The notes: generated from the letters alone by a model not told the origin. 64,000 nucleotides of DNA from Ipomoea triloba (GCF_003576645.1 NC_044918.1:19378401-19442400); one strand, 5' to 3'. Counted from the first letter of the stretch, positions 11,395-24,392 are shown. Numbers and translations: made by a program.

Positions 11395-11671
11395 GGCCCA
11401 GTTTGGTAAATGGTTGTTAGCTGGGTGGGTTAGAAGGTATAATTAGTTGATAATATGAGCAAATTGTAGAAAGTTGTTTGATAGATTAGTTGTTAGCTGA
11501 TAGCTGTTTGGTATAATTTTTTTTTCTCAAAAAGCTAATTGAAAAGACTGTTTTGAGTAGCTTTTTGAATTTTAATATTTTGGAATTACTAAAAGGTTAT
11601 TAACCAAACAACTAATAGTGGTCAAATAATCCAAAATTGGCTGATAGGCTGATTATTTACCAAACAATGCC
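11395..11671. mobile_element. MITE, 3-bp TSD family, copy 3 (nested in CACTA relic)
   Basis: GGCCCAGTTTGGTAAAT at the left, ATTTACCAAACAATGCC at the right, flanked by TAG on both sides (11392-11394, 11672-11674). It splits the CCAATTG/CAATTGG-rich subterminal repeats of the CACTA relic. Confidence 0.85.
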
Positions 11672-11781
11672 TAGATGGAAATTTCATCCAACAATTGGTT
11701 GAAAACCGCGAGATTTCTAGCCGTGAATAATAAATTAAAAAAATTCAAATAATAACTGACGATTCGAAAAATATGTTCTAG

Positions 11782-11785
<4 letters not shown>

Positions 11786-11836
<51 letters not shown>
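11786..11836. repeat. (TA)n microsatellite
   Basis: About 51 bp of uninterrupted TA repeat. Confidence 0.95.
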
Positions 11837-11839
<3 letters not shown>

Positions 11840-12794
11840 TAATTACGTTTTAAAATATTATATTTGAGCTTAAACGAACAATCATCATCATGTGTTCTAA
11901 ATTCGATATAAAGCTAAATATACTTGAAACATATATTCTAGATATATGTATGCATGTAAAAGTTAGTCCTGATTCTTGCTTCAACTTCACACTAATTAGA
12001 ATCTTTAGCAGATCGAATATTTGCGATACTAATGCATTGTCTCCACAGACTGATGACTGATCGTTAATTTAGCATGACACGACCAACAACATTATATGCT
12101 TTTCACATCGGTGCTCAATTTGTATGACGTACGTTGTCCGCCCTTTTGCCCCAGACATGCCACAACATCATATCCTTAAAGGACTAATTTGCTATATTCT
12201 ATAAATTTTGCTCTTCCTTTTCTACTTTTTTTTTTTTTTTATACCATAACCCTAATAACCAATAGACTGGTTTCTTTAACTAATTCAAAGTTAAGTTATT
12301 ACGATATCTTTTCTGACTAATTTAGAGTTCAATTGTTGTCAGACATCATTCGAGGGTTTTGTTGATGGAGGTTGCTTTAATTAATTCCAAGGGGTTCTGC
12401 TTTTATTATTTTTTTAATACATTAAGTTTCTCAACTTAGGCTAAACTAATCTTAAACTCCCAGAACCCCTGCCCAAAGGGGTTGGATAAGGTTCAACACT
12501 CTGTGCAAAAGGGTTCTTTCTTGTACATATATGCTTAGCTTTGATTTCAAGGAAGTTGTTGAAATTGTGTTTATAAAAGTTAAAATAAGCAAACAATGGA
12601 CACAGAAAACTCAAAATATGGATCAAAAAGTGTACTTACAAGACAGAAAACACAGAAAGCATTCCACATCAATAGTTAGAATTTTAAGGTTTTCAAATGA
12701 CAATAATGTTTCCCTCAAAGTAGAGCTTTGAGGCCTTCATATCACCCCTACAAGTGGAGAGGAGATGGAGAACATACATACATACATACATACA
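11837..12794. other. 3' flank of the kinase gene and spacer
   Basis: The (CATA)n repeat at 12773-12795 touches the kinase stop codon and would lie in its 3' UTR. A small perfect-stem hairpin (CCCCTGCCCAAAGGGG) occurs at 12465-12481. No other gene is supported. Confidence 0.4.
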
Positions 12795-15386
12795 TTACTT
12801 ACAAGGATGCCTACCTGCAGAGTGGAGGGGAGATTCTCTGATGCTCCTGCACTGCTTATAGTTCATCTGCTGCACCCCTTCGGGCTTCTTCTTGTGCCTT
12901 CCTGACTGAATTATGCGGGCGTTGTTGGACAGAATAGCGAGGTCGTTGAAATCCTGAAGCGGGGTGAGGGCCTTCACGACTTCGTCCATTGAAGGGCGCG
13001 ATTTGGAGTCCCGGCTTAGACATATGTGAGCTATCTGTGACACCTTCTGCACCCCTTTAATCGAGTAGTTCAACTCAAGCCGGGGGTCTACTACTTGGTA
13101 CACCTTTCGTTTGTCAGCTAAATATGGCCTCGCCCATGTAACGAGATTCTGTTCTCCACTCGGGCGCTTCTTGTCCATAGACCTCCTGCCCGTTAAAATT
13201 TCCAGTAGCACAACCCCGAAGCTATAAACATCACTCTTTGCAGTCAAGTGCCCTAAAGACAAATTTGCACAACCATTTCTGAGATTCAGAACAGTTTTCG
13301 TTCTCAACTTACTATTATATTGTTCTCAGAACATTCAAAATCGAAGCTAAAATGCTAAAAATCAGTTCATCTACAGTTATACAGTTCGGTTTCTTACCTG
13401 TCATCACATATTCTGGAGCAGCATAGCCATATGTGCCAACAACTCTCGTTGAAACGTGCGTTTTGTCTCCTTGAGGGCCAGCTTTTGCCAAGCCAAAATC
13501 GGAGAGCTTGGCATTATATTCCTGCAGATATAAATTCTGTCATACGAAAGCACAATGTTAACGCCATATATGATTCATTTAGCACCGGATTTCTTACCGA
13601 ATCAAGCAAAATGTTTGATGTCTTGAAATCTCTATAAATGACCGGTTCAGTGCCTCCATGGAGAAAAGCTAGACCTTTGGCTGCACCGAGTGCAATTTTG
13701 ATCCTGCTCGACCAGGGGAGCGGTATGGTCCCTTCAATAGTTCAAACAAATTGCATAAACGAAAACTGAGAAAAATACTAATAATTAAGCCACTGACAAT
13801 AAAGCAAGAAAATTGGGTAAAACTCACTTCTGAAAAGATGATTTTCGAGGCTTCCACGGGTCATAAACTCATACACGAGCAGCCTTTGATCATCCTCGCT
13901 GCAATATCCAATTAGCTTCACGAGATTGGGATGGTGAAGCTGTCCGAGGAAGTGCACTTCTGCCTGCACTAAAATCATTATGTTACCCGACGTATATGCC
14001 TCTTAACATCTCACTTATTCCTCTCAACATTCTTACAACTACTAACCACAAGTCATATCATATAGTCTACTAACCACCCATTCTCTATGGCCTTGAAGGC
14101 CGTCTGGCTTCAAACTCTTGACTGCCACAGTAATTCCCGAGCCAGGTTTAGCTGGAGCAGTCCCGTTCTCCTCTATCCACCCTTTGAAGACATATCCAAA
14201 TCCGCCCTCACCAAGAATGCTATCCGGCCTGAAGTTCCCCGTTGCAGATTTAAGTTCTTGAAAGCTGAACTCAAGTAATTTGCGGGACACTTTGTTTTTC
14301 ACCTCGGGTGCCTGATTGGATTGGGGATTGTCAGAAGAGTCTCTTGCTTCATCTGGTGCACACATCTCCCTGTTGCTGGCATTAAGATATCGTGTCTCGG
14401 TTGCTGCAGTATCACAATCATCCTAGTAAACAACCCAAAATTCCAGTGTTCCACACATTTTCATCCTTAATTTCTACCCTCTTTTAGTGAAAATGAATTA
14501 CAATTTGATAGAATCATTACTGTAAAATTTGTAAAAAAAAAAAAAAAAGAAAAAAAAAGAAGAAGATAAAAATGTAAAGAAAATCTTGGTATGTGAAATT
14601 ACAATTTGATAGAATCATTATTGTAAAATTTGTAAAAAAGATAAAAATGTAAAGAAAATCTTGGTATGTTCATGGAAATCAACCAGCAGTCATTCACTAC
14701 ATCATTTGCCAAGAGTTAATTAGCACTAGGATCTTCTTGTTCAACTTGTTATAATGTCAGAACTCAAAAGTTCAAAACAAGTAACAAGCGTTTACAACTA
14801 CGCCAAAAACACAACTTTATTTCCTTTTACCGTCACATTTTCGAGATAGGGCGTTGAACTTACCCTTCATGTCACCTGTTGCTAGACAGACATGATTTGA
14901 CCTTTCAGCGGTCTTAGCCCAATAATAATAATAGTAAATTTTGAAATTCCTCTGTGCATTACTACCCACCCTCATAAATGAACTGGTACTGGTATTATTT
15001 CTTTCAATTAAATATATGGTGACAAAAAACAATGATTTTAGAGACTGAGAGGCACAGAAGCTAGAAATAGGCAAGAAAACTATAAAAGGCAAGTGAGAGA
15101 AACTCTACATTTATACCAATAGGAATGAAATCATTCATTCATTCACTCACTCCCACCTCTTAAGTAGCGTTAAAACTAAGCAGAAAATTCCTCAATATGA
15201 ACACAAATTGAGACAAACCCAAAAGATTCTTAAACATTACTACACTAAATAAAACTAAAAATTACCAGCATCATAGACAAGACTAGTTCTGGGTATAGTA
15301 TTGGGAGAGTTGTTGGAATCAGAGGATCTGCAGGCACCTCTAACACTGCGCCGAAGAACAGCCCAACACCCACACTTGCTCTCCAT
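12795..15386 (-). CDS. Receptor-like cytoplasmic kinase, subfamily VII (PBS1-like)
   Basis: Six exons on the minus strand: 15386-15266, 14403-14075, 13963-13828, 13731-13598, 13521-13398, 13252-12795. All introns are GT..AG and the phases close to 433 residues. The kinase domain follows a ~90-residue leader: Gly-loop GEGGFG (105-110), catalytic Lys in VAVK (136), YRDFKTSN (228-235, RD type), DFG (248-250), activation segment [19 protein letters not shown] (260-278), then [12 protein letters not shown]. The [15 protein letters not shown] and GLQGHREW blocks are typical of RLCK-VII, closest in style to the PBL34-36 group. Family role: cytoplasmic Ser/Thr kinases relaying signals from surface immune or developmental receptors, usually at the plasma membrane. 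There is no Gly at position 2 for myristoylation, but Cys5 and Cys7 could be acylated. An in-frame ATG at 15404 could add six residues; MESKCGCW was chosen because it matches relatives as I remember them. Intron 1 is 862 bp. Confidence 0.93.
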
Positions 15387-15404
15387 GGCCTCTTGCTCTC
15401 TCAT

Positions 15405-15560
15405 TTGGGCTGATAGATTAGAAGAAGAAGGAGAAGAAGAAGAGAAAGATTGAGAGGGAGAAGATAATATAAAGCTAAGGGGGAGAGAGGGAAAGAGAGA
15501 AAGGGAATGGGTTGTAAAATGGTGGTGTGGGAGATTGTATTGTATTGTAGGCATCATCAT
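15405..15560 (-). promoter_or_regulatory. Purine/pyrimidine-rich 5' leader of the kinase gene
   Basis: Upstream of the kinase start codon the minus strand is strongly CT-rich with repeated TCTTCTTC and CTCTTTCCC motifs (15420-15510), typical of plant 5' UTR or core promoter DNA. No clear TATA box was identified. Confidence 0.4.
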
Positions 15561-17460
15561 CATCTATCATCACCACCATGATAGCAGTTTGTACAAAAAC
15601 AACTTTTTTGGCACTACCACCTTTTCTGTGGGGGACGCCCAATGCCAAACTCTTTTCCTCATTCCCTCCCTCTTTTTGAGAAAAAAACAGTCCCACACTA
15701 ACAACTCATTTGCTTTCAAATATGTTTTACTTGTTGGATTTAAAGTTATTTAGAACCAAATTACTATAATAATGTACGGAGTATAAACTATATTGAAATC
15801 GCCAATAATTCTTAGGATATCAGTCATATCACACTCTGCAAAAATATTTGTGAACTTGATTTCTCACACCTTTAAATTCACTTTTTCTAAAATCTAAATA
15901 TCTTTCAATTATATGTGTGTGTGAACCATCCTTCCCGTGTGAACCTGCGAATTAATTATGGTTCATTCTTGTAGTTGCGGACGAAACTAAGGTGACCAGG
16001 TCACCTGCCAGAGAAGGCAATCATTTTGGTCTAGCCTTCTCAAATGGTTGTCCTCCCCGGCAGGTGACATTTTGATCCCTTCTCTTTGTTTGTTCATAAA
16101 ATTTTGGCGGAATTGGCCTGAAGGTAGTCAGAGTTAATTGGAATGTCCTCGGAGTTGGTTAGAAGCTTGCCGGAATTTTAGTGACCTGCAATAGCAAGTC
16201 ATTAACTGGTTGGTAGGTTTCAATGCATCAAAATGAAATGTTTATGGGTTTAATCAAAATTTTGAAATTTTTAGAGGTTTAATTAACTTTTTAAGTAAAA
16301 GTCCATGGCTTATTTGACAATTTTTCCTTAAATATATTAGAAATAATATAAATTTACAATTCATTTCATATTCTAAACTCAATATGTCTGGATTAAAGAC
16401 AAAATCAACATCAATCTTGATAACAAAAACACTCAAATTATCTGCAGAGTCGTCGTTACTATAAGTAAAACAAGTTATGAAATTATAACAATAAGTACTA
16501 TTATTTTCAAAAAAAAAAAAAAAACAAGAGGTAGAAGTTTTTTCTTGGTTTTTTAATTACATGGAGGAGAGAGATGGTGATTTGGAGGAGAGATGAGAGA
16601 GAAGAAATTTAATTTCTAGGAGGTATTGATTTTTTGCGGGACCTAATGGGAGAGAGATTTTTTTTTTACCCTACTAGCTTACGCGTTGAGCGCACACTGC
16701 TCACCTAGAGGGCACGTAAATCCCATCTTAGACTGTCTGACATTGTTATTTTCTTTTCTTTTCTTTCTTTTTCCTTTTCTTCTATTTTCTCTTCCCCACT
16801 CTCTCTTATGTGGTTTCTAAAAAATTATGTAAAAAATTAAGCGGATATGGATGCTAACAGATTCGTAATATATGTTTAACAATTATATTAACTCTGATTG
16901 GGATGGGTTCGAACCTAGCTAAGACCTTTCTTATAGTTAATGAGTAAGTTAATAATAATAAATAATTAACGGACTATTCCGTTACTAAAGTTTATACTAA
17001 CGAAATGTGAGTTTATTTAAAAGAAGAAAATAATATAATAAATGGTAAAGTAGGAAAAAAAACTAAAATCAAAATAATCTGAACCATTCATTTCATCACA
17101 TCATTGGACGGACATTTTTTAGTTTTTGTTATAAGTCTAACTTTATTGGCTCTTATTAGTACAGTAAATTAATTTAATCCCTTTGTGTAAAGTGCTAATA
17201 AAAATAAAAATGCATGGGATGAAGGGATCAAATTCACAATTTGAACGGAGACACAAGAGGGGTGACCAAGTGGGTGGAATATTATTCTTATATCAAACAC
17301 TTATGAGTTTATTCTTGTTAACACTCTCTTGATTGAACATGCCATATTACACATGAGTAGGATTTGCTCAATGCATATACACCCTATGATTATGGGTTTC
17401 TTCATTGCCAAAAAAAAAATAAAAAATTGCAATTTGAGTAAATTTTGAGGGACACAATAT
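15561..17460. other. Spacer, no supported gene
   Basis: 15990-16070 contains inverted GGTCACCTGCC..GGCAGGTGACA motifs about 60 bp apart, perhaps from an old transposon. A GGGTTCGAACC box-B-like motif at 16906-16917 lacks a tRNA fold around it. No coding sequence is supported. Confidence 0.4.
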
Positions 17461-17570
17461 CTTTTTTTTTTTAGTACTACCGACTCTATTACAATGTAGT
17501 ATATGTTCATAACTACTTTCGCAACCTATTAAACCGGATGCTACTAGACTACAAGGTCATTGACAGAGAC
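17461..17570 (-). mobile_element. SINE copy (internally deleted)
   Basis: On the minus strand: ACCTTGTAGTCTAGTAGCAT (box-A-like head), then TAGTTATGAACATATACTAC, ATTGTAATAGAGTCGGTAGT and an A-rich tail. It shares head and tail with the copies at 29329 and 43675 but lacks most of the box B region. No TSD was found. Confidence 0.65.
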
Positions 17571-18081
17571 AACATCTAATCATTTAAAAATTTATTTAAA
17601 ATTTGAGGAATTATATCAATTTTTAAATGGTGAACAATTAAAGAACAAAAATGTAATATTCCTGTATTTATATTATAGTTCGTATTCCATAAAGTTGATA
17701 TGACACAAAGATACCAGAAAGAAGTTGATAGGACAGAGGGAGCGTTTGTTTTAATACACATTAACAAAATCGACTTAAATATATTCAATATTAGAATTAT
17801 AGAGAATAGAGATAACAACATTATATTGTCGCATAGTATTTTTGTTGTTTCCCCAAAAATTGCATGATGCTGGAGATCAGTTTTTGACACAACTTAAGTA
17901 AATCTTGTCTTATTTTGGGATAGGAGTGCATGCATGGCAATCCTTTTTCATTATTTTTTACGGAAAATGCTAGGTAAAGTTTTTTTGGGTAAATTGGTTT
18001 TCTTGATTGATACAAGGTCTGATCTCTCCCACAGTCGGCTTGATCTCACATATTTCCTTGCATAGATTGGTTGTCTTGATT
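17571..18081. other. Spacer
   Basis: No supported coding sequence. It may include diverged flanking parts of the copia fragment that follows. Confidence 0.35.
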
Positions 18082-18287
18082 CGAGATTTGATATGAAGGA
18101 CATGGGTTTAACTAATTTAATCTTAGGGATTAAAATAGTTAGAAGACAAAATAGTCTTGTATTAAGCAAATCTCATTATATTGATAAAATCCTTACAAAG
18201 TTTAACAATGATGATAATCAATTAGCTAGGATGCCGTTAGATACTAATATATATCTATCCAAAAAGCATGGAGGGTGTATTTCTTAA
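18082..18287 (+). pseudogene. Ty1/copia reverse transcriptase fragment
   Basis: The frame reads FDMKDMGLTNLILGIKIVRR.. and SLVLSKSHYIDKILTKF, matching the conserved F-MKDLG---ILGI-I-R and L-LSQ--Y---L--F blocks of the copia RVT_2 domain. Only about 68 residues remain and the frame ends shortly after. No integrase, RNase H, LTRs or TSD were found. It is a dead relic on the plus strand. Confidence 0.8.
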
Positions 18288-18289
18288 TG

Positions 18290-21200
18290 ATTTACAATCG
18301 TAGAGACTATAAAATTTTCTTTCCTAAATAGTGTTGTTATCATTGGTAATAGTCGGAGATACACATTTCTTATATTTTTAAGAGACTTTTAACATGACGC
18401 CAAAAAGAATACATACGTAATTAAATAAATTTGGTAAATTCTTAGTCACCTGAAAAAATGAATCTTACCTCCCCTACATGGAATTTACTTTCTTTGATAT
18501 CATGCAATTAGATTTCCATTGACCCAAATTTTTTTAAGTCAAAGCACTACTACACCAAACGTGATAATACTTTTCCCACATTTTAAATTCTAAAAAAGTT
18601 TGTACTTTCTTAACTATCAAACACCATATAGTGGATTTGTCTTTAGAGCTAATTAAAAAGTCTTTTAAAATAGTACTATTCTGGTCGACTATTTCGATGA
18701 TAGTTTCTTATAGTTAAAGACTTATTTTTTAAACAGTCTCTTTTGAATAGAATTCTCTTTTAAAAAAAATTCACTTAAAAATATTAGTTAACTAATATAC
18801 CCTTAATTAGCTCAAGCTGGTAGAATGTTTTGTAATTAAATGCAAATTGGTAATTTTGTCAATGAGCTAAACTACTTAATAAATAAATAAAATAGAGAGA
18901 TAGCTGCAGGAAACTAACAGACAAAAAGCAAATATGATTTGGTTAATGTAATTTGGTCAGGCCTGTCCAATATTCATCATGACTAATGACTACCTTATAT
19001 ATGCTTTCATTTGAACTTGTTACTTTCTTCCCCAAGATTTCTTCAAGATTTCCCCCCTCTTGCTGCCATGATTATGTGTTATACAATAACTACATTATAT
19101 TATATTTATTTATTTAATGTCACATTTTGTGGAAAATGATAGAAACTTTTTGAACCAATTCACATCACCACATGCCTAATGTATAGCTAAATTCCAAATA
19201 TTGACTAACCATCATGCTCTCATTTGCCCACTTAATTATTTCATTCTTTTCTGTTTAAGAATTTATTGAATTCAGTCTAGCTTGTTCTTCATATATTGTG
19301 AAGCTGAAGGTTAGTGTAATTGTTAGTACCCACCAACTGATCATCAAGCTATGTCACTCCTCTGGTTCCATTATCAAGAATCATCTCTTGTTTGGGAAGA
19401 AAGATCAGAAATTGAGTCCCACTAGTGACAGTGTGGGAGCCACCTCTCAAAGTGAGGGGGACTCCTTGTGTGCAGTAAGCAAAAGTTTAGTCTCTGTGTT
19501 CAGTTGAGTTACCATGATTTACATCCTCCCAGATGCTTTGCCAAGCCGAGGCGTGGGACCCTTGGGGGTGGATTCAACCTTTTGGGAAAAAAAGAATATC
19601 TCTTGTTGAATTTTTACGAAATTATATTGCAATCTTAAAACTATACATACTAGTAATTTACCCATGTCATGCAAGCATAAATTTTTTATTATATATTTAG
19701 ATAATAAAATTATAGATGAAATTATAAACAATTCTAATATTTGAAAGTGTAAATTTATTTGATTATAAGATTAATATAAAAGTATCGCCCAATTAATTTG
19801 AACAATATATGACTCGGTTGTCTGCAATTATCTTGAAAATATCGATATTGTCATATGATTTAGGCAATTATATTATTACTAAAAAAAATGGAAAAATGTG
19901 AAGTAATTTAAAAAGGCATTAAGTTATGAAAAAAAATTGGAATCAAACTCTATTTTAATGTTGTTTTAAATTACTTGATTTAGAATTGTTTTGTTCCCAT
20001 ATGTGATTTAAGTAATTTCGGCCAGTTAGTACATAGAATTAATTCCTTAATTAATATATATATATATATATATATATCTTCCAATTTCCAATGGGACTTT
20101 GCTTTAAAAGAGAAAAAAAAAAGAAAAAGAATTAAAAAGAAATAGGCCTGGAGGTAGAACATGGTAAGTGGTCAATTCATTAACCACCAATATTAACAAA
20201 ACAAATATATTCTATGATATGATGCTTTAAATGTAGAAAAGCAAATACTTTTACACTGTGCTTTGCAACTTGACTGCCTTGTTGGAAAGGAGTGCCATTG
20301 CCCCCACTTAATTAGTTTTTGCACCTCCCTTTAATTTTGTCCCACCACTGCACACACCAGAATATGCAAAGTGAAGATATTTTGTATATATACAATTTAT
20401 GAGATATCTTAAGATGTTATAAATATTGGTGCTTTAATTTTCTATTAAGTATTATATAATTATGTATGTTATTTGAGTTTTAGGGCATCTTGTTAATATT
20501 TGTTTTCCACAATATCTAGTGTAATTAAATATATCATGTATTATTGTATGTAGTACAAAGGGCATTGATATCACTAAACACCTTAAAATTTTTCATTAAT
20601 TATTTAAGAAAATAGCATTTTCGTCGCTTTATTTATATTTAATAGCGATTTCAATCCTTCAATTGTTGATATGAGCATTATTGGCTTTCTAATTTTTTAT
20701 GTTGTAGTGATTTTGGTCTCTTTTTTCATGAGGTAACAATTTTGACGATTTTAGTTCTTCAACTTGTTAAGAAAGACTTTAATGGTTTAAAATTGTAAAT
20801 TATATTTTTGTTCCTATTTTGACTAACAAGCATGTAATATAAATGTAATGGACTTTAACCGCCTCTACAGTTGAAAAACCAAAACTTTCGCTTTGTAAAA
20901 AATTGAAATGTCAATGATGCCTCACATTTGCAATTGAGGGACTAAAATTCCTATTTCATATATATATAGGGATGAAAAGTATTATTTTTCCTAATTCTTT
21001 TTATTAGTTAAATATTGTATCAAATGATCAATTTAATTCGTAATGAATGACATGATTTTGCATATTGCAAATTTTTATTTTTATTAGATTACGAGGTATC
21101 CTGAGTAGGCTCTAACTATAGGAGGATTCTTTAAGCCTATACTATACACAGACTAATTCTCTTTCTCACCATCCAGGCCCAAATAAAGGGTAAAATGTTG

Positions 21201-21305
21201 GGCATATTAATTTTTCAAGCACTAATTATTGCAATTAAGGAACAAAGTGCTTGCCACACTCGGATTAATCCCCGTTGATATATATATATTTTTTTGGTGA
21301 GAGTC
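18290..21305. other. Long gene-poor spacer
   Basis: A/T-rich, with a (TA)n run at about 20056-20077. 19420-19590 (..GAGGGGGACTCCTTGTGTGCAG.., ..GGCGTGGGACCCTTGGGGG..) is less A/T-rich and looks like a SINE or other retroposon remnant, but I cannot define its ends. No gene is supported. Confidence 0.4.
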
Positions 21306-21312
21306 CCCGTTG

Positions 21313-21352
21313 ATTGCATGGACCATGGTCCACACAGCTGTGTGGACCAAAA
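21313..21352. mobile_element. Single end of the palindromic-TIR element family
   Basis: ATGGACCATGGTCCACACAGCTGTGTGGACC is a compact palindrome of the type that terminates the elements at 24393 and 52169. No partner end was found nearby, so this is a truncated or solo terminus. It may be the left end of an element reading rightward. Confidence 0.5.
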
Positions 21353-22785
21353 ATAAAAAGTACATTATTTTTGTACTGAATGTACATGCAATAATGATTG
21401 CCGTTGATATTGCAATGCTAACATATATACATTATAAATCGTTACGAACGTGTATGCTAACATATACATTTTTTCCTCTCGTTACTTTCACGAGTTTTTT
21501 CATTTTCATTAGCATAAATCGTTTAGTAGGTTTCGGCAAGTGATGATCTTATCCTGGGCGAGCAAAAAAGAATGATGATGAAGACCCAGATCTTTGATGA
21601 AGCTTTAAGTTCCCTGAAGGAACATAGCTTCCTAGTTATGAAACAGTCTGCGATTCAAGTTTTCTATAGCATAGTTAGAAAAGTTGTTTCGATGTCTGAC
21701 TGTAAGGAATGGTTTACCATTTCATTGATCGTTGATGTAAACGTTTTATGTTATGAATTAATGGAATAGCTACATTTACTTTTCAAAAAACCTATATACA
21801 TTATAATTAAATATTTCCTTGTACATTTAATTGGAGTTTTTTTATAGAAAAAATAAATTAAAAACAATGTTAATGAGAAGGCCACTAATGTCCGGGCATG
21901 TATAGGAGCAAGAGATGCCACTCATCGAGGTATAAGCAACATTTCACAGACCATATATATAATTGGTGAATAAAAAAAATACTTTAAATGTATTTGAATT
22001 GATTAATTGTGGATTAATGATTGATTAAAATGTTATTAACAAATTAATAAATGACCCCTTCATCTGTCTCAAACGTTTTCTATCAGTCAATTGCTTAGAA
22101 TATTGTTTCAACTTTCTTTCTAGAAGATCATATGTGACTAAGCATGCATATGGATTTTGATTATGAGCAAAACCAGAAAAGACTATAATACCAATATTAT
22201 TGTTTAACCCAATTTGAAAACTATTTTTAAAAAATATCCAATAGGTTGTTTGGTGGCTTTTTAATATATTTCCATCCCCTTAAAATAACTCAAGAGTCAG
22301 TTTGCTGTTTCACAAAAATATATCCTAGTTTTAGACAATATATATACACACACACGCACAAAGAAGGTGTGTTTGTGTGAACACACACATATTTATGTGA
22401 TATGTTTGAATCTTAAACTTAAGCGTTTCTTATCGCTCTTGCTTTAAAATTGATGGGGAGGTAAATCACAAGATTTGTCTTAAGTGACATGTGAATGTGA
22501 CTGTAAGCAAAGTAAAATTTATAAACTTATTTTGAATTGATTGACTAGTTGAGTTGTACTGTTATATTACATATAAAATTTACATTTTAATATTTCAAAA
22601 TTTACTATTGAGTAATGTGTTTGGATTTTCTTGAACTTAGATCAAGAGTGTTAGTGGGCTATAGTAGTGTAAAAATGGACTTAGGTAACTAAAGCCGAGC
22701 CAAAGAAAAGTAGGTCAACTAAACATGCTAATAAGTGCCAAAGACACCCATATTTAAGGGTCTTTATGAGGTCGTTTATGCTTAA
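21353..22785. other. Spacer
   Basis: Short ORFs at 21310-21543 and 21572-21769 have no recognisable family, splice context or codon pattern. A CA/GT-rich imperfect palindrome lies at 22343-22402. Confidence 0.4.
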
Positions 22786-22786
22786 A

Positions 22787-22892
22787 CCCCTTCCATTTGA
22801 ACCACCAGAACCCTACCAAAACATATTCATAGCTCTCTCAATCGCAACAAAAAGAGAATTAGGGAACAGGAAACACTCATAGAAAAGGTAAC
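22787..22892 (-). repeat. Internal duplicate of LINE segment 23420-23526
   Basis: About 105 bp (CCCTTCCATTTGAACCACCA..GAAAAGGTAA) is repeated in direct orientation at 23420-23526 with several mismatches. The encoded PNSLFVAIERAMNMFW repeats PNSLCVAIERAINMLW. It follows directly after the truncated GDPSGCY block, so the LINE tail is rearranged. Confidence 0.85.
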
Positions 22893-24390
22893 AACCACTG
22901 GGGTCACCATACCAATACCAAGAATCCTTATAGCCAGGACTAATAGGGATCCTCGTAATACAAGTCACATCAACCTGTGAAAAAATATCATGCAAAATAG
23001 ATAAATCCCAGGTTTTAGATTCTTGATCAATTGAACCTGAGACCCTGGAACCACTTAAAGATTGGGACATAAGAGTATGAATCATAGGATCTGAGGTATT
23101 TAAAAGCCAAGGATGACCCCAAATCAAAGTTGTGTTATCATTGCCAATTCTGTGTCTCACCCCACTACAAACTAACCCACGAGCAGCCATAATACTTCTC
23201 CGACAAAAACTAGAGCAGTTACCAATGGAGGCATCAATAAAAGAATAGGTAGGGAAATACCTTACTTTATAGATTCGGGCCACAAGAGAGTGAGGGTTCG
23301 TGAGAAAACGCCAAGCTTGCTTACCAAGCCTAGCCAGATTAAAAGCTCGCAAATCCTTGAACCCCAACCCACCAAACTTTTTAAGGACACACAATCGATC
23401 CCAAGTCTTCCAATGAATGCCCCTTCCATTTGAACCACCAAAACCCCACCAAAGCATATTTATAGCTCTCTCAATCGCAACACAAAGAGAATTAGGGAGC
23501 AGGAAAACACTCATAGAAAAGGTAAGCATAACTTGAGTTACACTTCTAAGGAGAACATCTTTCCCTGCCTTTGAGAGTAGCCGCTTATTCCAAGACCCAA
23601 TTCTTTGCATAATCTTGTCCTCAATATATGAGAAAGCAGCCCTTTTATTCCTACCCACAAAATATGATAAACCCAAATACTTCCCTAGATTGGCAACCTA
23701 TACAACACCTAGCGCCAAAGCTACTCCCTCCATGTCATCGTCCTTCGTATTCTTACTAAAACACACATTGGACATTCGAAAATTGACAGCTTGACCAAAA
23801 AGGGCCTCATACATGTTAAGGCATTGTTTCACTACCCCTACCTCATGCACATTAGCTTTAAAAAATAATAAACTATCATTAGCAAACAAAAGATGTGAGA
23901 CTACAGGGGCACCTCTTGCCACCCTGCACCCAAGAATTAAACCCTGAGCCTAAGCATTCTAAAGTAAAAGTGAGAGTCCATCAGCACAAATAATGAACAG
24001 ATAGGGAGAAAGGGGGTCTCCTTGCCTGGTAGGGGTAACTTAACCACTATTAACACCATTAACCAAGATATTATAGGACACAAATGTGACGCACTTCATA
24101 ACCCAAAGCAATCATCATACCCCTCAGGAAAGGCCGCCCCATTCTATCATAAGCCTTAGCCATATCCAATTTCAGGGCCCCCCAACCAACAACCCCACAC
24201 TGCTTTCTGTTTAGGTAGTGGTCAACTTCAGCTACAATTAAGATATTATCTGAGTCTAGCAGGAATAAAAGCACTCTAAGACTTAGAGATCACATCACAA
24301 AATAAAGACTTCAGTCTATTAGCAAGCGTCTTAACCATAATCTTGTAAACCACATTACAGAGGTCAAATACATACTCAACTACCTTTATT
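22787..24390 (-). pseudogene. Degenerate LINE (non-LTR) reverse transcriptase region
   Basis: Three minus-strand open blocks in LINE order. At 24274-24071, HYLNRKQ.. and KLDMAKAYDRMGRPFL (RT motif region). At 24020-23940, TRQGDPLSPYLFIICADGL. At 23922-23698, SHLLFANDSLLFFKAN (the catalytic FADD motif reads FAND). At 23676-22813, the thumb/connection region with AAFSYIEDKIMQRIGSWN, LLSKAGKDVLL, GGSNGRGIHWKTWDRLC, GGLGFKDLRAFNLARLGKQAWR and DSWYWYGDPSGCY. Endonuclease, 5' end and zf-RVT are absent. The blocks are separated by frameshifts and stops, so it is dead. Family role: target-primed retrotransposition. Confidence 0.9.
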
Positions 24391-24392
24391 TT

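Noticed and set aside
16900..16920. GGGTTCGAACC as part of a tRNA gene
   Set aside because: Only the T-loop-like box is present; no acceptor stem, D arm or anticodon arm can be drawn around it.
21572..21769. 65-codon ORF (MMMKTQIFDEALSSLKEHSF..)
   Set aside because: No recognised domain, no introns or neighbours to support it; kept as unannotated spacer.
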